From NCBI RefSeq assembly GCF_036192275.1, contig NZ_CP108088.1, forward strand, positions 6,697,501 through 6,761,500: 64,000 nt of DNA, in the 5' to 3' direction. The notes under the pieces were generated by a model. It saw only the letters and a list, made by a program, of their open reading frames with translations, made no database searches and was not told where the DNA came from. Of this stretch, positions 46,901 to 55,155 are shown one piece after another. Source of the stretch: Streptomyces sp. NBC_00250. Its GTDB lineage: Bacteria > Actinomycetota > Actinomycetes > Streptomycetales > Streptomycetaceae. How positions within the stretch are numbered: the first letter of the stretch is position 1; each line of letters starts with the position of its first letter. The position numbers were made by a program, and so were the translations under genes.

Positions 46901-49092
46901 TACGGACGGTCCCCGTCGTACGCCTGGAGGAAGTGGATCTCGGGCTCACGGTCGGGGCCGTTGAACCGCTTCCGCCTGTCGCCGTACTCGGCGCGCTGCC
47001 GCCGATGCCGACAGGCGTCGAGTGCGTTCTGGTACAGCTCCCGCACCGCGAGCGTCCGGTCGCCGTACAACTGGGTGCCCATGAGCAGCGGCCGGATCTC
47101 GTCCTCCGCGAGCCGGAAGCGCTCCAGGGGCACCGTGTAGCTCTGATCCGTCGGCTTCAGCAACTCGCTGGTCACCTTCCGGGGAACGCCCCGGAGGAGA
47201 TCCGGCGCGGTGTGCCCGTCGGCGTGCCAGCGTCGGTGAAGGGCCCGCACGGAGGCGTCGGCGGTCGCCGCCAGCTCTTCGAGTGCCGCGTGCAGCGCGG
47301 GATGCGGGCAGGTGAGGCGGAGTACGTAATCCGTCGACCCGTCACGGTCGAGCGCCTCCCAGCCGCAGCCCGCGAGCGCGGTCACCACGGTTGCCGGGGT
47401 GAGGGGCCGACGTGCGCCGAGGTGGTCGACGAGCACGCTGGACATACGGCGGGGGTCGGCGGCGAGCAGCGCCGCCAGCCACAGGAGGTAGGCGAGCTCC
47501 CAGGCGCGCCAGATGTTGCCGGGTACGGGGCGTTCGAGCCGGCTCCAACTGGGGTTGGCGGAGGCGTCGATGCGCGGGCTGGACCCCGGAGGGACCGTCA
47601 TGTGCGGAAGGACCCGGCGGACGTGCCGGTCCACCTCGGAGAGCTGCGCGCCGGACATGTCTTCGGCGCCCGCCGAGACGGCCCCGACCACCCTGTCGAG
47701 AAGGCCGTTCACGGCCGGGTAGTCGTCGGTGCGGTCCCACAGCCGGTCCCAGTCGGCGATGAACCGGTGGCGCAGCCAGTGGTCGGCGGCGGTGGCGGCA
47801 TCGGTCAGCTTCCGCTGCCGCAGCGACTCGGTCACGTGGTGCACTCCCGAGTGGGCCTGGCACAGGTCGGCCGCCTCGTCGCACACCTGCCGCTGATGAC
47901 CCTCGTCGGGCTCCTCGCCCCGGCCGCCCTCCTCCCGCTTGTCCAGTCGGTCGGGACGCAGCCACGCCAGCTCGCTCAGCGCCACGGCGACGACGCCCTC
48001 GTGCATGAGGGGAGCGGCGAGCAGGGCGGCGGTCTCGGCGGGGGAGAGGCGTTCGTTGCCGGTGAGGCCGGCGGTCTCGACGAGACGGCCGAGACGCTCC
48101 ACGACCCGGATCGGGTACTCCGGATCGCTCCAGGGGCTGGTGAGGGCCGAGTCCGTGCCGAGCCGGCTCTTCGCGACCTCGCGCGCCAGGTCTTCGAGCC
48201 GGTCCTTGACCCGCTGGTGCACCTCGGGCCCGTGCGAGGTGTGGTTCCAGAGGACGGATGTGGTGACCGCTCTGGCCCAGCGCTCGGTCTGCCGGGAGCC
48301 CCGGCAGAGGACCAGCCGGTCCTCAAGGTCCTTCGCACACCGGGAGTCGACCGTCGGCGAAGGGCCCGGGAGGTGGGCGGTGAGGTGGCCCACCCGCCCC
48401 TGGACGTAGGAGTGGACCTCCTTGAAGGTCTTCGGGGGGCTGGTGCGCGACAGGGCCTGGGACAGGGCGATCCCGAAGTAGCTGCCCTTCTGGGGGTCGG
48501 CATAGGCCGGCTGTCCGGGGCCGCTCGCGTGCAGCCAGGCCACGTCGCGGTAGGCGGAAGTCGTCAGGGGCGTCTCGTGGAAGTCTGCGGGTGAGCGCGA
48601 GTCGTCGGTACGGCAGGTGTCGAGACAGACGACGACCGTGACGCCCTCGGGCACGGGACCGAGGAGGACCTCGGGGCTGACCTCCAGGATCGTGTGCGAG
48701 ATCAGGGAGCCGTTGGCCCGGGCCTGGGCGGCGGAGGTGAGCAGATACTCGCGCTCGCCGACGGTCACCCCGTGGCAGGAGAAGTAGAGGAAGGCGGTGT
48801 CCCCCGCCTCGCAGGAGAGCAGGAACTTCTCCACGGCCACCACGATCGATCCGGCGTCCGGGTCCTGCCGTTCCGGGTCGGGGTGGCCGGGGTGGAGGGC
48901 GTCGACCTCGTAGTCGGACTCGACGAGGGCGGCGCGGACCATCTCGATGTCGCGGTCGACGAAGTCGAGCGGTTTGAAGCGCCGGGCGAGGACCTCGTCC
49001 CGTTCCAGGAACGGGGTCCTGCCCACACCGATGAGCAGCGCCCGTCGCCTGCCGGTGCCCGTCTCCTCGGCCGCGTCCGTCGTCGAGCTCAC
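43954..49092 (-). CDS. Caspase-like protease fused to HSP90/GHKL-type ATPase with helical-repeat C-terminus
   Basis: Numbering is from GTG 49092. Residues about 15-265 form a caspase (peptidase C14) domain: RRALLIGVGRT, catalytic His107 in FLYFSCHG and catalytic Cys160 in VVCLDTCRTDD. Residues about 270-645 are helical, with a possible inactive HD-like part and winged-helix part. Residues about 650-960 carry the Bergerat ATPase motifs: VRELYQNALDA (Glu685, Asn689, Asp692), RDEGSGM (Asp736) and SRFGIGVFSYF (G2 box). The remaining about 750 residues are irregular helical repeats. The architecture matches caspase/HSP90 proteins proposed as bacterial conflict systems. TTG 49104 is an alternative start. 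Two small genes are coupled downstream. Confidence 0.82.
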   Translation of the reverse strand: MSSTTDAAEETGTGRRRALLIGVGRTPFLERDEVLARRFKPLDFVDRDIEMVRAALVESDYEVDALHPGHPDPERQDPDAGSIVVAVEKFLLSCEAGDTAFLYFSCHGVTVGEREYLLTSAAQARANGSLISHTILEVSPEVLLGPVPEGVTVVVCLDTCRTDDSRSPADFHETPLTTSAYRDVAWLHASGPGQPAYADPQKGSYFGIALSQALSRTSPPKTFKEVHSYVQGRVGHLTAHLPGPSPTVDSRCAKDLEDRLVLCRGSRQTERWARAVTTSVLWNHTSHGPEVHQRVKDRLEDLAREVAKSRLGTDSALTSPWSDPEYPIRVVERLGRLVETAGLTGNERLSPAETAALLAAPLMHEGVVAVALSELAWLRPDRLDKREEGGRGEEPDEGHQRQVCDEAADLCQAHSGVHHVTESLRQRKLTDAATAADHWLRHRFIADWDRLWDRTDDYPAVNGLLDRVVGAVSAGAEDMSGAQLSEVDRHVRRVLPHMTVPPGSSPRIDASANPSWSRLERPVPGNIWRAWELAYLLWLAALLAADPRRMSSVLVDHLGARRPLTPATVVTALAGCGWEALDRDGSTDYVLRLTCPHPALHAALEELAATADASVRALHRRWHADGHTAPDLLRGVPRKVTSELLKPTDQSYTVPLERFRLAEDEIRPLLMGTQLYGDRTLAVRELYQNALDACRHRRQRAEYGDRRKRFNGPDREPEIHFLQAYDGDRPYIECRDEGSGMSREKLTSMFARAGKRYTQDPDYVQERRNWRRVGMTPIPLNSRFGIGVFSYFMLADEVTVHTEAIDEYGNPSRTAVPLRATVQSGSGLLQIGPTDSPPGRGGTVVRLYLNHEGDEEDPPSVVTTLRRLLWVSDFRVTAVELGPDGEEIRSDAWDPGVLHASGARTTEWHGPAVKAGDESWIVQGPGQLLLDGIVVERAPEVFGYVFNLREKHRPEPSVNRNSLVSYDSLAVRKELLAAVPVAAGVLDEVLLPWLWELASEEPQLVVRLFDHLPPGATGLLDSEAVDYRLPATRLPLRRTGVLGMDFSQMRQWTGREPRPSSERAEAKILRRWRLTALGASSIGEPAFAPDRYPVPIGLDALLVSSRLFDGGRWTVPLDAALRAGIPLAASVRALRRYAIAGAHVPAARSIADLRAVGAPSQRMADLCQAYEVAALAAAAEPPTAAHVPLLTVATRHGVPPSRFLPDLDILRRLGVEIPDPGVLSDVDLTAKPLEAESAILEFSGEPWRKVHPVDLLRCAPLPAQRRRLAERITALEPLGLSHTETVREETLDHPALTPFERRLMSRDIDDLHPWLPAGRLTVQQLMDRSNSMSRTLGEVARDVARLAPATGVSAPEVPEECQDWVPPRWVVGAARSTTPTSGTGATHPSWRLLSNAHHAERRPSPEELRRELVLLDTWGCLADPVDALVEEFEHLSPALVGLLDHGLSDWSGDVDRWGFDAGVLRIPLFLKLAATNHTTLGETILDLMRNKGARRIPLLIPVAPEGASFLTPVHAHLTHLLHRTEHGESFREHLAIQDLLSLAMTRRGGTLRDAATVLDAYRFLGGPAAPGPITDALADLEPNDFDLAAFDPSLLGPGNLGPLELVLVAGRFGWTLGETYDRYAPFASLGLRVSTPEPQGGERDIVPGWRDVIVLTAQLTGRSPAVAGTVTDEHVVLCAEETEQSEDGVRDSLRSYARLFSLVVPTPGGPQV

Positions 49093-49183
49093 CCGTACCC
49101 CCAACTCCCCTGTGTGGCACCCCTGGACGTCGATGATCCCAGAAGGGGCGGCCGGACCGCGGGGCGTTGGGGGACTCGGGGCG

Positions 49184-50071
49184 CTACCTTCCGCAGTTCC
49201 TCAGCCAGGCCGCCGCCCCGTCCAGTGCGGCGTCCGCCTCCGGCAGCAGGCCCGCCCCGCCGAGGAAGCCGTGGAACATGCCGGTGTGGAGGTGGACCTC
49301 GGTCGGGACGCCCGCGGCGGAGAGGCGGCGGGCGTGGGCGAGGCCCTCGTCGCGCAGTGGGTCGCAGTCGGCGAGGACGAGGAGCGCCGGGGGCAGTCCG
49401 GTGACGTCGGCCGCCAGGCCCGGCGAGGCGGCGGCCGGGTCGCCGTCCGGGCCCACGTACTGCCGCCAGTACCAGCGCATGTGGGCCGTCGTGTGGAAGT
49501 AGCCCTCCGCGAAGTCGCGCGCCGACCGTCCCTCCAGGCGGTGGTCCAGGGCCGGGTGGACAAGGAGCTGGCCCGCGAGCGCCGGGCCGGCCCCGTCGCG
49601 GGCGCGCAGGGCCGCCGCCGCGGCCAGGTTCCCGCCGCTGGAGTCGCCCGCCACGACGAGTGGCCGTCCCGGACAGCGGTCGGCCACCCAGCCCAGGGCG
49701 GTACACACATCGTCCTCGGCTGCCGGGAAACGGTGTTCGGGCGCGCGCCGGTAGTCGACGGAGACGACGGTCGCGCCGGTACGGGAGGCGAGCGCGCGGC
49801 ACGTCCGGTCGTGGGTGTCCAGGTCGCCCAGGACCCAGCCGCCGCCGTGGGCGAAGACGACGACCGGGTCCCCTCGTCCCTCGTAGAGGCGTACGGGAAC
49901 GCCGTTCGCCGAGGCGGACAGCGCCGGTGGGATCTCGCCCAGGTGTGCCCGGGCCGCCGCCCGCAGGGCTTCCGCGCCCGCCTCCGGGCGGGGGAAGCCG
50001 GCCGACATCGCGTCGCAGAGCGCGCGGGCGGCCGGAGTGAGGGGGTCGGTGCGCAGAGGGTCGGTCGTCAT
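49184..50071 (-). CDS. Alpha/beta hydrolase (hormone-sensitive lipase type esterase)
   Basis: The 295-aa enzyme has the oxyanion motif [13 protein letters not shown], nucleophile Ser in [13 protein letters not shown], acid Asp in [12 protein letters not shown] and His in HTGMFHGF. Length and motif order fit the HSL (family IV) esterases. It is the last gene of a minus-strand operon LLM oxidoreductase - SDR - esterase and overlaps the SDR gene by ATGA. It probably hydrolyses an ester produced by the oxidative steps; the compound is unknown. Confidence 0.87.
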   Translation of the reverse strand: MTTDPLRTDPLTPAARALCDAMSAGFPRPEAGAEALRAAARAHLGEIPPALSASANGVPVRLYEGRGDPVVVFAHGGGWVLGDLDTHDRTCRALASRTGATVVSVDYRRAPEHRFPAAEDDVCTALGWVADRCPGRPLVVAGDSSGGNLAAAAALRARDGAGPALAGQLLVHPALDHRLEGRSARDFAEGYFHTTAHMRWYWRQYVGPDGDPAAASPGLAADVTGLPPALLVLADCDPLRDEGLAHARRLSAAGVPTEVHLHTGMFHGFLGGAGLLPEADAALDGAAAWLRNCGR

Positions 50072-50790
50072 GCCGTGAGACCTCCGTCCACCGTGAACTC
50101 GGCGCCCGTCACGTACGAGGACGCCTCCGAGAGCAGGAAGGCGACCAGCTCCCCGATCTCCTCCGGGCGGCCCATCCGACCGAGCGGTACGTGCGCCCAG
50201 TCCCGGTCCGCGACCGCCGCCGTCATGGGGGTGTCGACGGCACCCGGGTGGACCGAGTTGACGCGGACGCCGTACGGGGCGAGGTCGCGTGCCGCCGAGC
50301 GGCTGAGGCCGCGCAGGCCGAACTTGCCCGCCCCGTACGCCGCGTGGCCGGGGACTCCGACGCGGCCCGCCGTCGACGACACGTTCACGATCGAGCCGCC
50401 GCCCGCCTCGCGGAGCGCGGGAAGCACCGCCTGGATGCCGAGGAACGGTCCCAACAGGTTGACCCTGAGGAGGAGTTCGAAGTTCTCGTACGTCTCCGAC
50501 CCGATCGGCGCCGTACGCCACAGGGCCGCGTTGTTGACCAGTCCGTCGATCCCGCCGTACGTGGTGACCGCCGTGTCCGTCACCGTCCGCCAGTCGTCCG
50601 CCGACGTCACGTCGTGGCGGACGAAGACGGCCGCCCCGCCGAGGTCCGCCGCCACCGACCGGCCCTCCTCCTCCCGTACGTCGGTGAGGACCACCCGTGC
50701 CCCGGCCGCCACCAGGAGCCGCGCCCCGGCGGCGCCCTGGCCGCGGGCCGCGCCGGTCACGATCACGGCCTTGCCGTCCAGGGCGCTCAC
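50068..50790 (-). CDS. SDR family oxidoreductase
   Basis: The 240-aa classical short-chain dehydrogenase shows [18 protein letters not shown] (cofactor loop), LTDVREEE (Asp favouring NAD(H)), NNAALWR, catalytic Ser in VNVSSTAGR, and Tyr/Lys in YGAGKFGLR. The C-terminal [12 protein letters not shown] is typical. GTG 50790 overlaps the LLM gene stop (GTGA). It likely interconverts an alcohol and a ketone in the same pathway as its neighbours. Confidence 0.88.
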   Translation of the reverse strand: MSALDGKAVIVTGAARGQGAAGARLLVAAGARVVLTDVREEEGRSVAADLGGAAVFVRHDVTSADDWRTVTDTAVTTYGGIDGLVNNAALWRTAPIGSETYENFELLLRVNLLGPFLGIQAVLPALREAGGGSIVNVSSTAGRVGVPGHAAYGAGKFGLRGLSRSAARDLAPYGVRVNSVHPGAVDTPMTAAVADRDWAHVPLGRMGRPEEIGELVAFLLSEASSYVTGAEFTVDGGLTA

Positions 50791-51914
50791 GCGGCGGCGT
50801 CCAGGGCCCGGAAGTGCGGGATGACCTTCGTGCCCCACTGGCGGATGGTCTCCAGACAGACCTCCTGCGGCACGGTTCCCATCTGGATCAGGCACATCAC
50901 CTCGTCGACGCCGATCTCACGGAGACGTTCGACGTACGCGATGGCCGTGGCGGCGTCCCCGTACGCGTGGTCGGTGTTGTAGGTGCCGGTGTCGACCGGC
51001 CGGGCGGGGACGTTCGCCTCGTGCAGCCGGGCGATCAGCTCGTCCCGTTCGCGGGCGAGGGCGCCGGCGTGGTCCTCGTCCTCCGCGTAGCCGGTGGGCG
51101 CGGGGGCGCCGCCGTACCAGTGGGCGATCGACTCGGCGAAGAAGCGCTGCCCTCGGGTGCCGAGCCGGAGGGCGCGGTCGGCGTCGTCCAGGACGATCGT
51201 CGGGCACAGGGCGGAGAAGTGGTCGTTGACCTCGGTGGAGACGAACCGCGATCCGTCCCGTGCGGCGACGGCCTCGTCGTACACCGTGCGCATCGCGCGG
51301 ACGTCGTCGGCGCCCGCGAACCCCATCACCAGGGCGCCGATGCCGAGTTCGGCGGCCTGCCGGAGCGACTCGTGCTGCGAGCAGGCCATGAAGAGCGGTG
51401 GGTGCGGGCGCTGGACGGGGCGGGGCAGGACCGCGCCGGGGCCGATGTCGAGGGAGCCGTGCCACTCGAACTCCGGCTCGCGCCAGGCGGCGGCGAAGAT
51501 CCGCAGGGCCTCCTCCGTCTGCGGCCGGGTGTCCTCCGGGCGCACTCCGAACATCCGCATCTCCTGGCGGGTCGCGCCCCGTCCGGCGCCGATGTCGACC
51601 CGGCCGCCGGAGAGCACGTCGAGCATGGCGGCGCGCTCGGCGACCCGGACGGGGTGCTGGTAGCCGAAGGGCATGGTGACCACGCCGTGGCCGACGCGGA
51701 TGGTCCGGGTGCGGGCGGCGACCCAGGTCAGGAAGATCTCGGACGCGCTCATGTGGGCGTACTGGGTGAGGGAGTGGTGTTCGACCGCCCAGATCCGGTC
51801 GAAGCCCATCTCCTCGGCGAGGACGGCCTGTTCGACGCAGTCGTGGATGACGCGGTGTTCGCGGGCGGGGGTGGGGTCGACGAGCTGTGCTTCGAAGATC
51901 ATGGAGAACTTCAC
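50787..51914 (-). CDS. LLM class flavin-dependent oxidoreductase
   Basis: The 375-aa luciferase-like protein has KFSMIFEAQ at the start, [46 protein letters not shown] (described here in parts: HHSLT loop and RTIRVGHGV strand), [17 protein letters not shown] and a closing [15 protein letters not shown]. It uses FMN or F420; which one is not evident. GTG 51914 follows GGGAGGAGC. It is the first gene of the operon and divergent from PadR, which probably controls it through the inverted repeat in between. Confidence 0.85.
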   Translation of the reverse strand: MKFSMIFEAQLVDPTPAREHRVIHDCVEQAVLAEEMGFDRIWAVEHHSLTQYAHMSASEIFLTWVAARTRTIRVGHGVVTMPFGYQHPVRVAERAAMLDVLSGGRVDIGAGRGATRQEMRMFGVRPEDTRPQTEEALRIFAAAWREPEFEWHGSLDIGPGAVLPRPVQRPHPPLFMACSQHESLRQAAELGIGALVMGFAGADDVRAMRTVYDEAVAARDGSRFVSTEVNDHFSALCPTIVLDDADRALRLGTRGQRFFAESIAHWYGGAPAPTGYAEDEDHAGALARERDELIARLHEANVPARPVDTGTYNTDHAYGDAATAIAYVERLREIGVDEVMCLIQMGTVPQEVCLETIRQWGTKVIPHFRALDAAA

Positions 51915-51945
51915 GGGGCGCTCCTCCCGGAGAAGATACGGCGGA

Positions 51946-51977
51946 TATGCCTAATCGAAATACTTCTAGCAGGCATA
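51946..51977. promoter_or_regulatory. Inverted repeat between the LLM and PadR genes
   Basis: TATGCCT (51946-51952) and AGGCATA (51971-51977) are perfect 7-bp arms separated by 18 AT-richer bases. A divergent promoter position suggests a PadR operator. Confidence 0.5.
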
Positions 51978-52010
51978 AGTGGGGGAGGGAAGGGCCGTAG
52001 ACTGCCGACC

Positions 52011-52604
52011 GTGGCGGACGAAGAGACCGTGCCGGCGCTTCCGGCGACGAGCTGGGCCGTACTCGGACTGCTCTCCTTCGGGCGGGAGTTGTCCGGCTAC
52101 GACCTCAAGAAATGGTCGGACCGGTCCCTGGGGCTCTTCTACTGGAGCCCGTCCTTCAGCCAGATCTACAGCGAGCTCAAGCGCCTGGAGAAGGCCGGAT
52201 ACGCCGACTCGCGCCTGGTCGCCCCGGAGGCCGGGTCGCGCGACAAACGCGTCTACCGGATCACCGACGAGGGCCTCGCCGCCGTCCGCGTCTGGGCCGG
52301 AGCGGCCCCCGTCGACCCACCGGTCCTCAAGCACGGGCCGATGCTCCGGCTCTGGCTCGGCCATCTCCTCGAACCCGAGCGGACACGGGAGGTCCTGGCC
52401 GAGCACCGCGCGTACGCCGAGGGCATGCGGCTGCGCGCCGAGGCCGACGCGGCGGACGCCTCGGCGGACGAGGCCTGGGCGTACCCCCGGCTCACCCTCA
52501 GGTGGGCCGAGCGGTACTACGCCGCCGAGCGCGACCTGGCCGACGCCATGCTCGCGGACATCGAACGGCTGGAGCCTCCGGAGGGAGAGAAGCCATGGCA
52601 CTGA
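52011..52604 (+). CDS. PadR family transcriptional regulator
   Basis: The 197-aa protein has the PadR winged helix: SWAVLGLLSFGRELSGYDLKKW, SFSQIYSELKRLEKAGYADS and the wing SRDKRVYRITDEGLAAV. A C-terminal dimerisation coiled region (about residues 105-190) follows. The GTG start has no SD; TAGACT at 51998-52003 lies 7 nt upstream, so the message is probably leaderless. It overlaps the VWA gene by 10 bp and likely represses itself and the divergent LLM operon. Confidence 0.87.
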   Translation: MADEETVPALPATSWAVLGLLSFGRELSGYDLKKWSDRSLGLFYWSPSFSQIYSELKRLEKAGYADSRLVAPEAGSRDKRVYRITDEGLAAVRVWAGAAPVDPPVLKHGPMLRLWLGHLLEPERTREVLAEHRAYAEGMRLRAEADAADASADEAWAYPRLTLRWAERYYAAERDLADAMLADIERLEPPEGEKPWH

Positions 52605-53314
52605 GCCTGCGGAAGGTCGAGGAGGCCGCGCCCGCGCTGGTGAGTCTCTACCGGCAGGCGGGCGAGTCGCTCCGACGGCACGGGATCGACGGGCAGCGCG
52701 TCGCCGTCTACCTCGTCGTCGACTACTCCGGGTCGATGAAGCCGTACTACGACAGCGGCGCGGTCCAGGCCCTGGCCGACCGGGTGCTGGGGCTCTCCGC
52801 ACAGCTCGACGACGACGGGCGGGTGCCCGTCGTCTTCTTCTCCACGGACATCGACGCCGAGACCGACATCCGGCTCGACGACCACGTCGGGAGGATCGAC
52901 CGGATCGTCGCCGGGCTCGGCCACATGGGCAAGACCAGCTACCACCTCGCCATGGACGCCGTCATCGACCACTACCTCGACAGCGGATCCACCGCGCCGG
53001 CGCTCGTCGTCTTCCAGACCGACGGCGGGCCGATCAACAAGCTCGCGGCCGAGCGGTACGTGTGCAAGGCGGCCCGGCTGCCGATCTTCTGGCAGTTCAT
53101 CGGTTTCGGCGACCCGAGCAGCCGGCAGTTCGAGTTCCTGCGCCGCCTCGACGAGCTGGACGTGCCGGCGAGGCGGCCCGTCGACAACTCCGGGTTCTTC
53201 CACGCGGGTCAGGACCCGAGCAGGATTCCGGACGCGGAGCTGTACGACAGGCTCGTCTCCGAGTTCCCCGTCTGGCTCGCGGCGGCGCGACGGCAGGGCG
53301 TCGTCCGGTCATGA
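52595..53314 (+). CDS. VWA domain protein (TerF-like)
   Basis: The 239-aa protein is essentially one von Willebrand A domain with a complete MIDAS: DYSGSM (D-x-S-x-S), Thr in GKTSYH and Asp in FQTDGGP. It resembles the VWA proteins linked to tellurium-resistance (Ter) systems, which bind metal and act as scaffolds. No other ter gene is in the window. It starts 10 bp inside the PadR gene with its own SD (GGAGGGAGAG), so the two are co-expressed. Its role with the LLM operon is unclear. Confidence 0.83.
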   Translation: MALSLRKVEEAAPALVSLYRQAGESLRRHGIDGQRVAVYLVVDYSGSMKPYYDSGAVQALADRVLGLSAQLDDDGRVPVVFFSTDIDAETDIRLDDHVGRIDRIVAGLGHMGKTSYHLAMDAVIDHYLDSGSTAPALVVFQTDGGPINKLAAERYVCKAARLPIFWQFIGFGDPSSRQFEFLRRLDELDVPARRPVDNSGFFHAGQDPSRIPDAELYDRLVSEFPVWLAAARRQGVVRS

Positions 53315-54214
53315 GGCGGCTTCTCCCGCCTCCTCGTCGAGCCGGGCGAACTGCTCCTCGGTGAGGGCGACGTCGAGCGCGCCCAGGTTCTCCACGAGAT
53401 GCGCGGCCGAGGTGGTGCCCGGGATCGGGAGGATGTGCGGGGCCCGGTGCAGCAGCCAGGCCAGGGCCGTCTGCGACGGGGTGGCGCCGATCTCGCGGGC
53501 GACCCGGGCGACCGGTCCGTCCGGGGCCGCGTGTCCGCCCATGGCGACCGGGAAGAAGGGGACGAACGCGATCCCGCGTCCGGCGGTGTGCTCCATGACG
53601 GCCTCGTGGTCGCGGTTCGCCAGGTTGTAGAGGTTCTGCACGGCCGCGATCGGCGCGACCGCCTCGGCCTCCGTCAGCTGGGCGACCGTCACCTCCGAGA
53701 GACCGATGTGCCGGACCTTGCCCTCCTCCTGGAGCTGCCGCAGGGCGCCGATCTGCTCGGCGACCGGGAAGTTCTCGTCGATACGGTGCAGATGGAGCAG
53801 GTCGATCCGCTCGGTGCGCAGCCGGCGCAGGCTCAGCTCGGCCTGCTGGCGCAGATAGGCGGGGTGACCGAGCGGCACCCACTCGGTGGGGGACGGACGG
53901 ACCACGCCGACCTTGGTGGCCACGGCGACCCCCTCGCCGTACGGGCGCAGGGCCTCGGCGAGCAGCTCCTCCCCGGCCCCGAGGGCGTATGCGTCGGCCG
54001 TGTCGAAGAGGGTCACGCCCGCCTCGGCGGCCGTCCGCAGCAGCGCGACCGCCGCCGCCCGGTCGGCCGGAGCCGTCCAGATGCGGGCCTCCGGGCCGCT
54101 CGGGTCGCCGGGGCCGTCGGCGAGTCGCATCGTGCCGTAGCCGACCCGCCGGACCGGGAGGTCGCCGCCGAGGTGGAATATCGTCGTGTCCGAGGAGTTC
54201 GTGTCGTTCGTCAT
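53309..54214 (-). CDS. Aldo/keto reductase
   Basis: The 301-aa (beta/alpha)8 reductase has the tetrad Asp and Tyr in FDTADAYALG, Lys in VATKVGVV and His in LLHLHRID, plus the C-terminal NADPH region HILPIPGTTSAAHLVEN. I start at ATG 54214 (MTNDTNSSD); the -10 TACGGT ends 6 nt upstream, so it is probably leaderless. It is divergent from a MerR regulator whose operator-promoter has the characteristic stretched spacer. It overlaps the convergent VWA gene by 6 bp. Confidence 0.88.
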   Translation of the reverse strand: MTNDTNSSDTTIFHLGGDLPVRRVGYGTMRLADGPGDPSGPEARIWTAPADRAAAVALLRTAAEAGVTLFDTADAYALGAGEELLAEALRPYGEGVAVATKVGVVRPSPTEWVPLGHPAYLRQQAELSLRRLRTERIDLLHLHRIDENFPVAEQIGALRQLQEEGKVRHIGLSEVTVAQLTEAEAVAPIAAVQNLYNLANRDHEAVMEHTAGRGIAFVPFFPVAMGGHAAPDGPVARVAREIGATPSQTALAWLLHRAPHILPIPGTTSAAHLVENLGALDVALTEEQFARLDEEAGEAAS

Positions 54215-54220
54215 GCTCGG

Positions 54221-54252
54221 ACCGTAGGAGCTCACACGGATGTGAGGTTCAA
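54221..54252 (-). promoter_or_regulatory. MerR-type promoter with 20-bp spacer
   Basis: On the minus strand, TTGAAC (54252-54247) and TACGGT (54226-54221) are 20 bp apart instead of 17. The spacer contains the perfect dyad CTCACA-n4-TGTGAG (54231-54246). This is the classical architecture activated by MerR proteins, and the MerR gene lies 30 bp away. Confidence 0.7.
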
Positions 54253-54282
54253 GCACGCACGGGCGAATGTGAGGGGGGTCAC

Positions 54283-54696
54283 ATGAAGATCGGTGAGCTG
54301 GCGCGTGAGACCGCGGTGAGCGTCCGGCTGCTCCGCTACTACGAGGAGCAGGGCCTCCTCGCCTCGGAGCGCACCCCCGGCGGGCAGCGGGTGTACGGCC
54401 CCGACGCCCCCGCCGTCGTGCGCCGGATCCGGGCCCTGCTCGGTGCCGGACTGCCGACCCGGGTCATCGCCGAGGTCCTCGACTGCGTCTGCGGCAGCGA
54501 GGCGGAGATCGAGCCCTGTCTCAGCCCGATGCTGGTCGCCCGGCTCGACGCGATCGACGAGCAGATCCACGACCTCCAGGGCGCCCGTTCCTCCCTCGCC
54601 GCGCTCGTGGCGGCGACCGAGGGGAGAGAACTCGCCACCGCCGACCGAGCGAGGGGGAATCCGGTGGCCCGCGGTCGCGGCGGTGGGCGATCATGA
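54283..54696 (+). CDS. MerR family transcriptional regulator
   Basis: The 137-aa protein has the MerR DNA-binding start MKIGELARETAVSVRLLRYYEEQGLLASER and RVYGPDAPAVVRRIRALLGAGLPTRVIAEVL (wing and hinge). A dimerisation helix follows (about 85-115). Cys in DCVCGSEAEIEPC could bind metal or sense redox state, but the spacing is not the SoxR cluster pattern. It should activate the divergent aldo/keto reductase promoter. The SD is a G-run (GAGGGGGGTC). The VOC gene overlaps its stop. Confidence 0.88.
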   Translation: MKIGELARETAVSVRLLRYYEEQGLLASERTPGGQRVYGPDAPAVVRRIRALLGAGLPTRVIAEVLDCVCGSEAEIEPCLSPMLVARLDAIDEQIHDLQGARSSLAALVAATEGRELATADRARGNPVARGRGGGRS

Positions 54697-55082
54697 CGCC
54701 CATGACTTCTCTGGTACGACACGTGACCATTGACTGCGCCGACGCCTACGCCCTCGCTACGTTCTGGGCGAAGGTCCTGGACTCCAAGCTCTCCGACGAG
54801 GATCAGCCGGGTGACGAGGAGGCGCTCGTCGAGACGCCCGGGGCCGGCCTCCTCTTCATCCAGGTCCCCGAGGCGAAGGCGGTCAAGAACCGCATCCACC
54901 TCGACCTCCAGCCGCAGGACCGCACCCGCGACGAGGAGATCGAGCGGCTGCTCGGCCTCGGCGCGACCCTCCTCGACGACCGCCGGAACCCGGACGGCAC
55001 CGGCTGGGCGACCCTGGGCGACCCGGAGGGCAACGAGTTCTGCGTCGAGCGCAGCGCGGCGGAGCGCGCCGCCACCTCCTGA
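54693..55082 (+). CDS. VOC family (glyoxalase/bleomycin-resistance-like) protein
   Basis: The 129-aa protein has the beta-alpha-beta-beta-beta start VRHVTIDCADAYALATFWAKVLDSKL and the C-terminal GWATLGDPEGNEFCVE. The pattern is typical of small VOC proteins that dimerise to bind metal or a ligand. ATG 54693 overlaps the MerR stop (ATGA); ATG 54702 is an in-frame alternative. Function is unknown; co-transcription with MerR hints at a stress response. Confidence 0.8.
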   Translation: MTPMTSLVRHVTIDCADAYALATFWAKVLDSKLSDEDQPGDEEALVETPGAGLLFIQVPEAKAVKNRIHLDLQPQDRTRDEEIERLLGLGATLLDDRRNPDGTGWATLGDPEGNEFCVERSAAERAATS

Positions 55083-55155
55083 TCCTGGTTCCGGGCCTGA
55101 GACGTACGGAGTAATCCGGACAGTGGATGTCGGGTATCCGGTGTTTCCTGGATCC

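Noticed and set aside
46237..48594. A 785-codon plus-strand frame opposite the caspase-HSP90 gene
   Set aside because: No recognisable domain, and the minus strand encodes intact caspase and ATPase motifs across the same bases.
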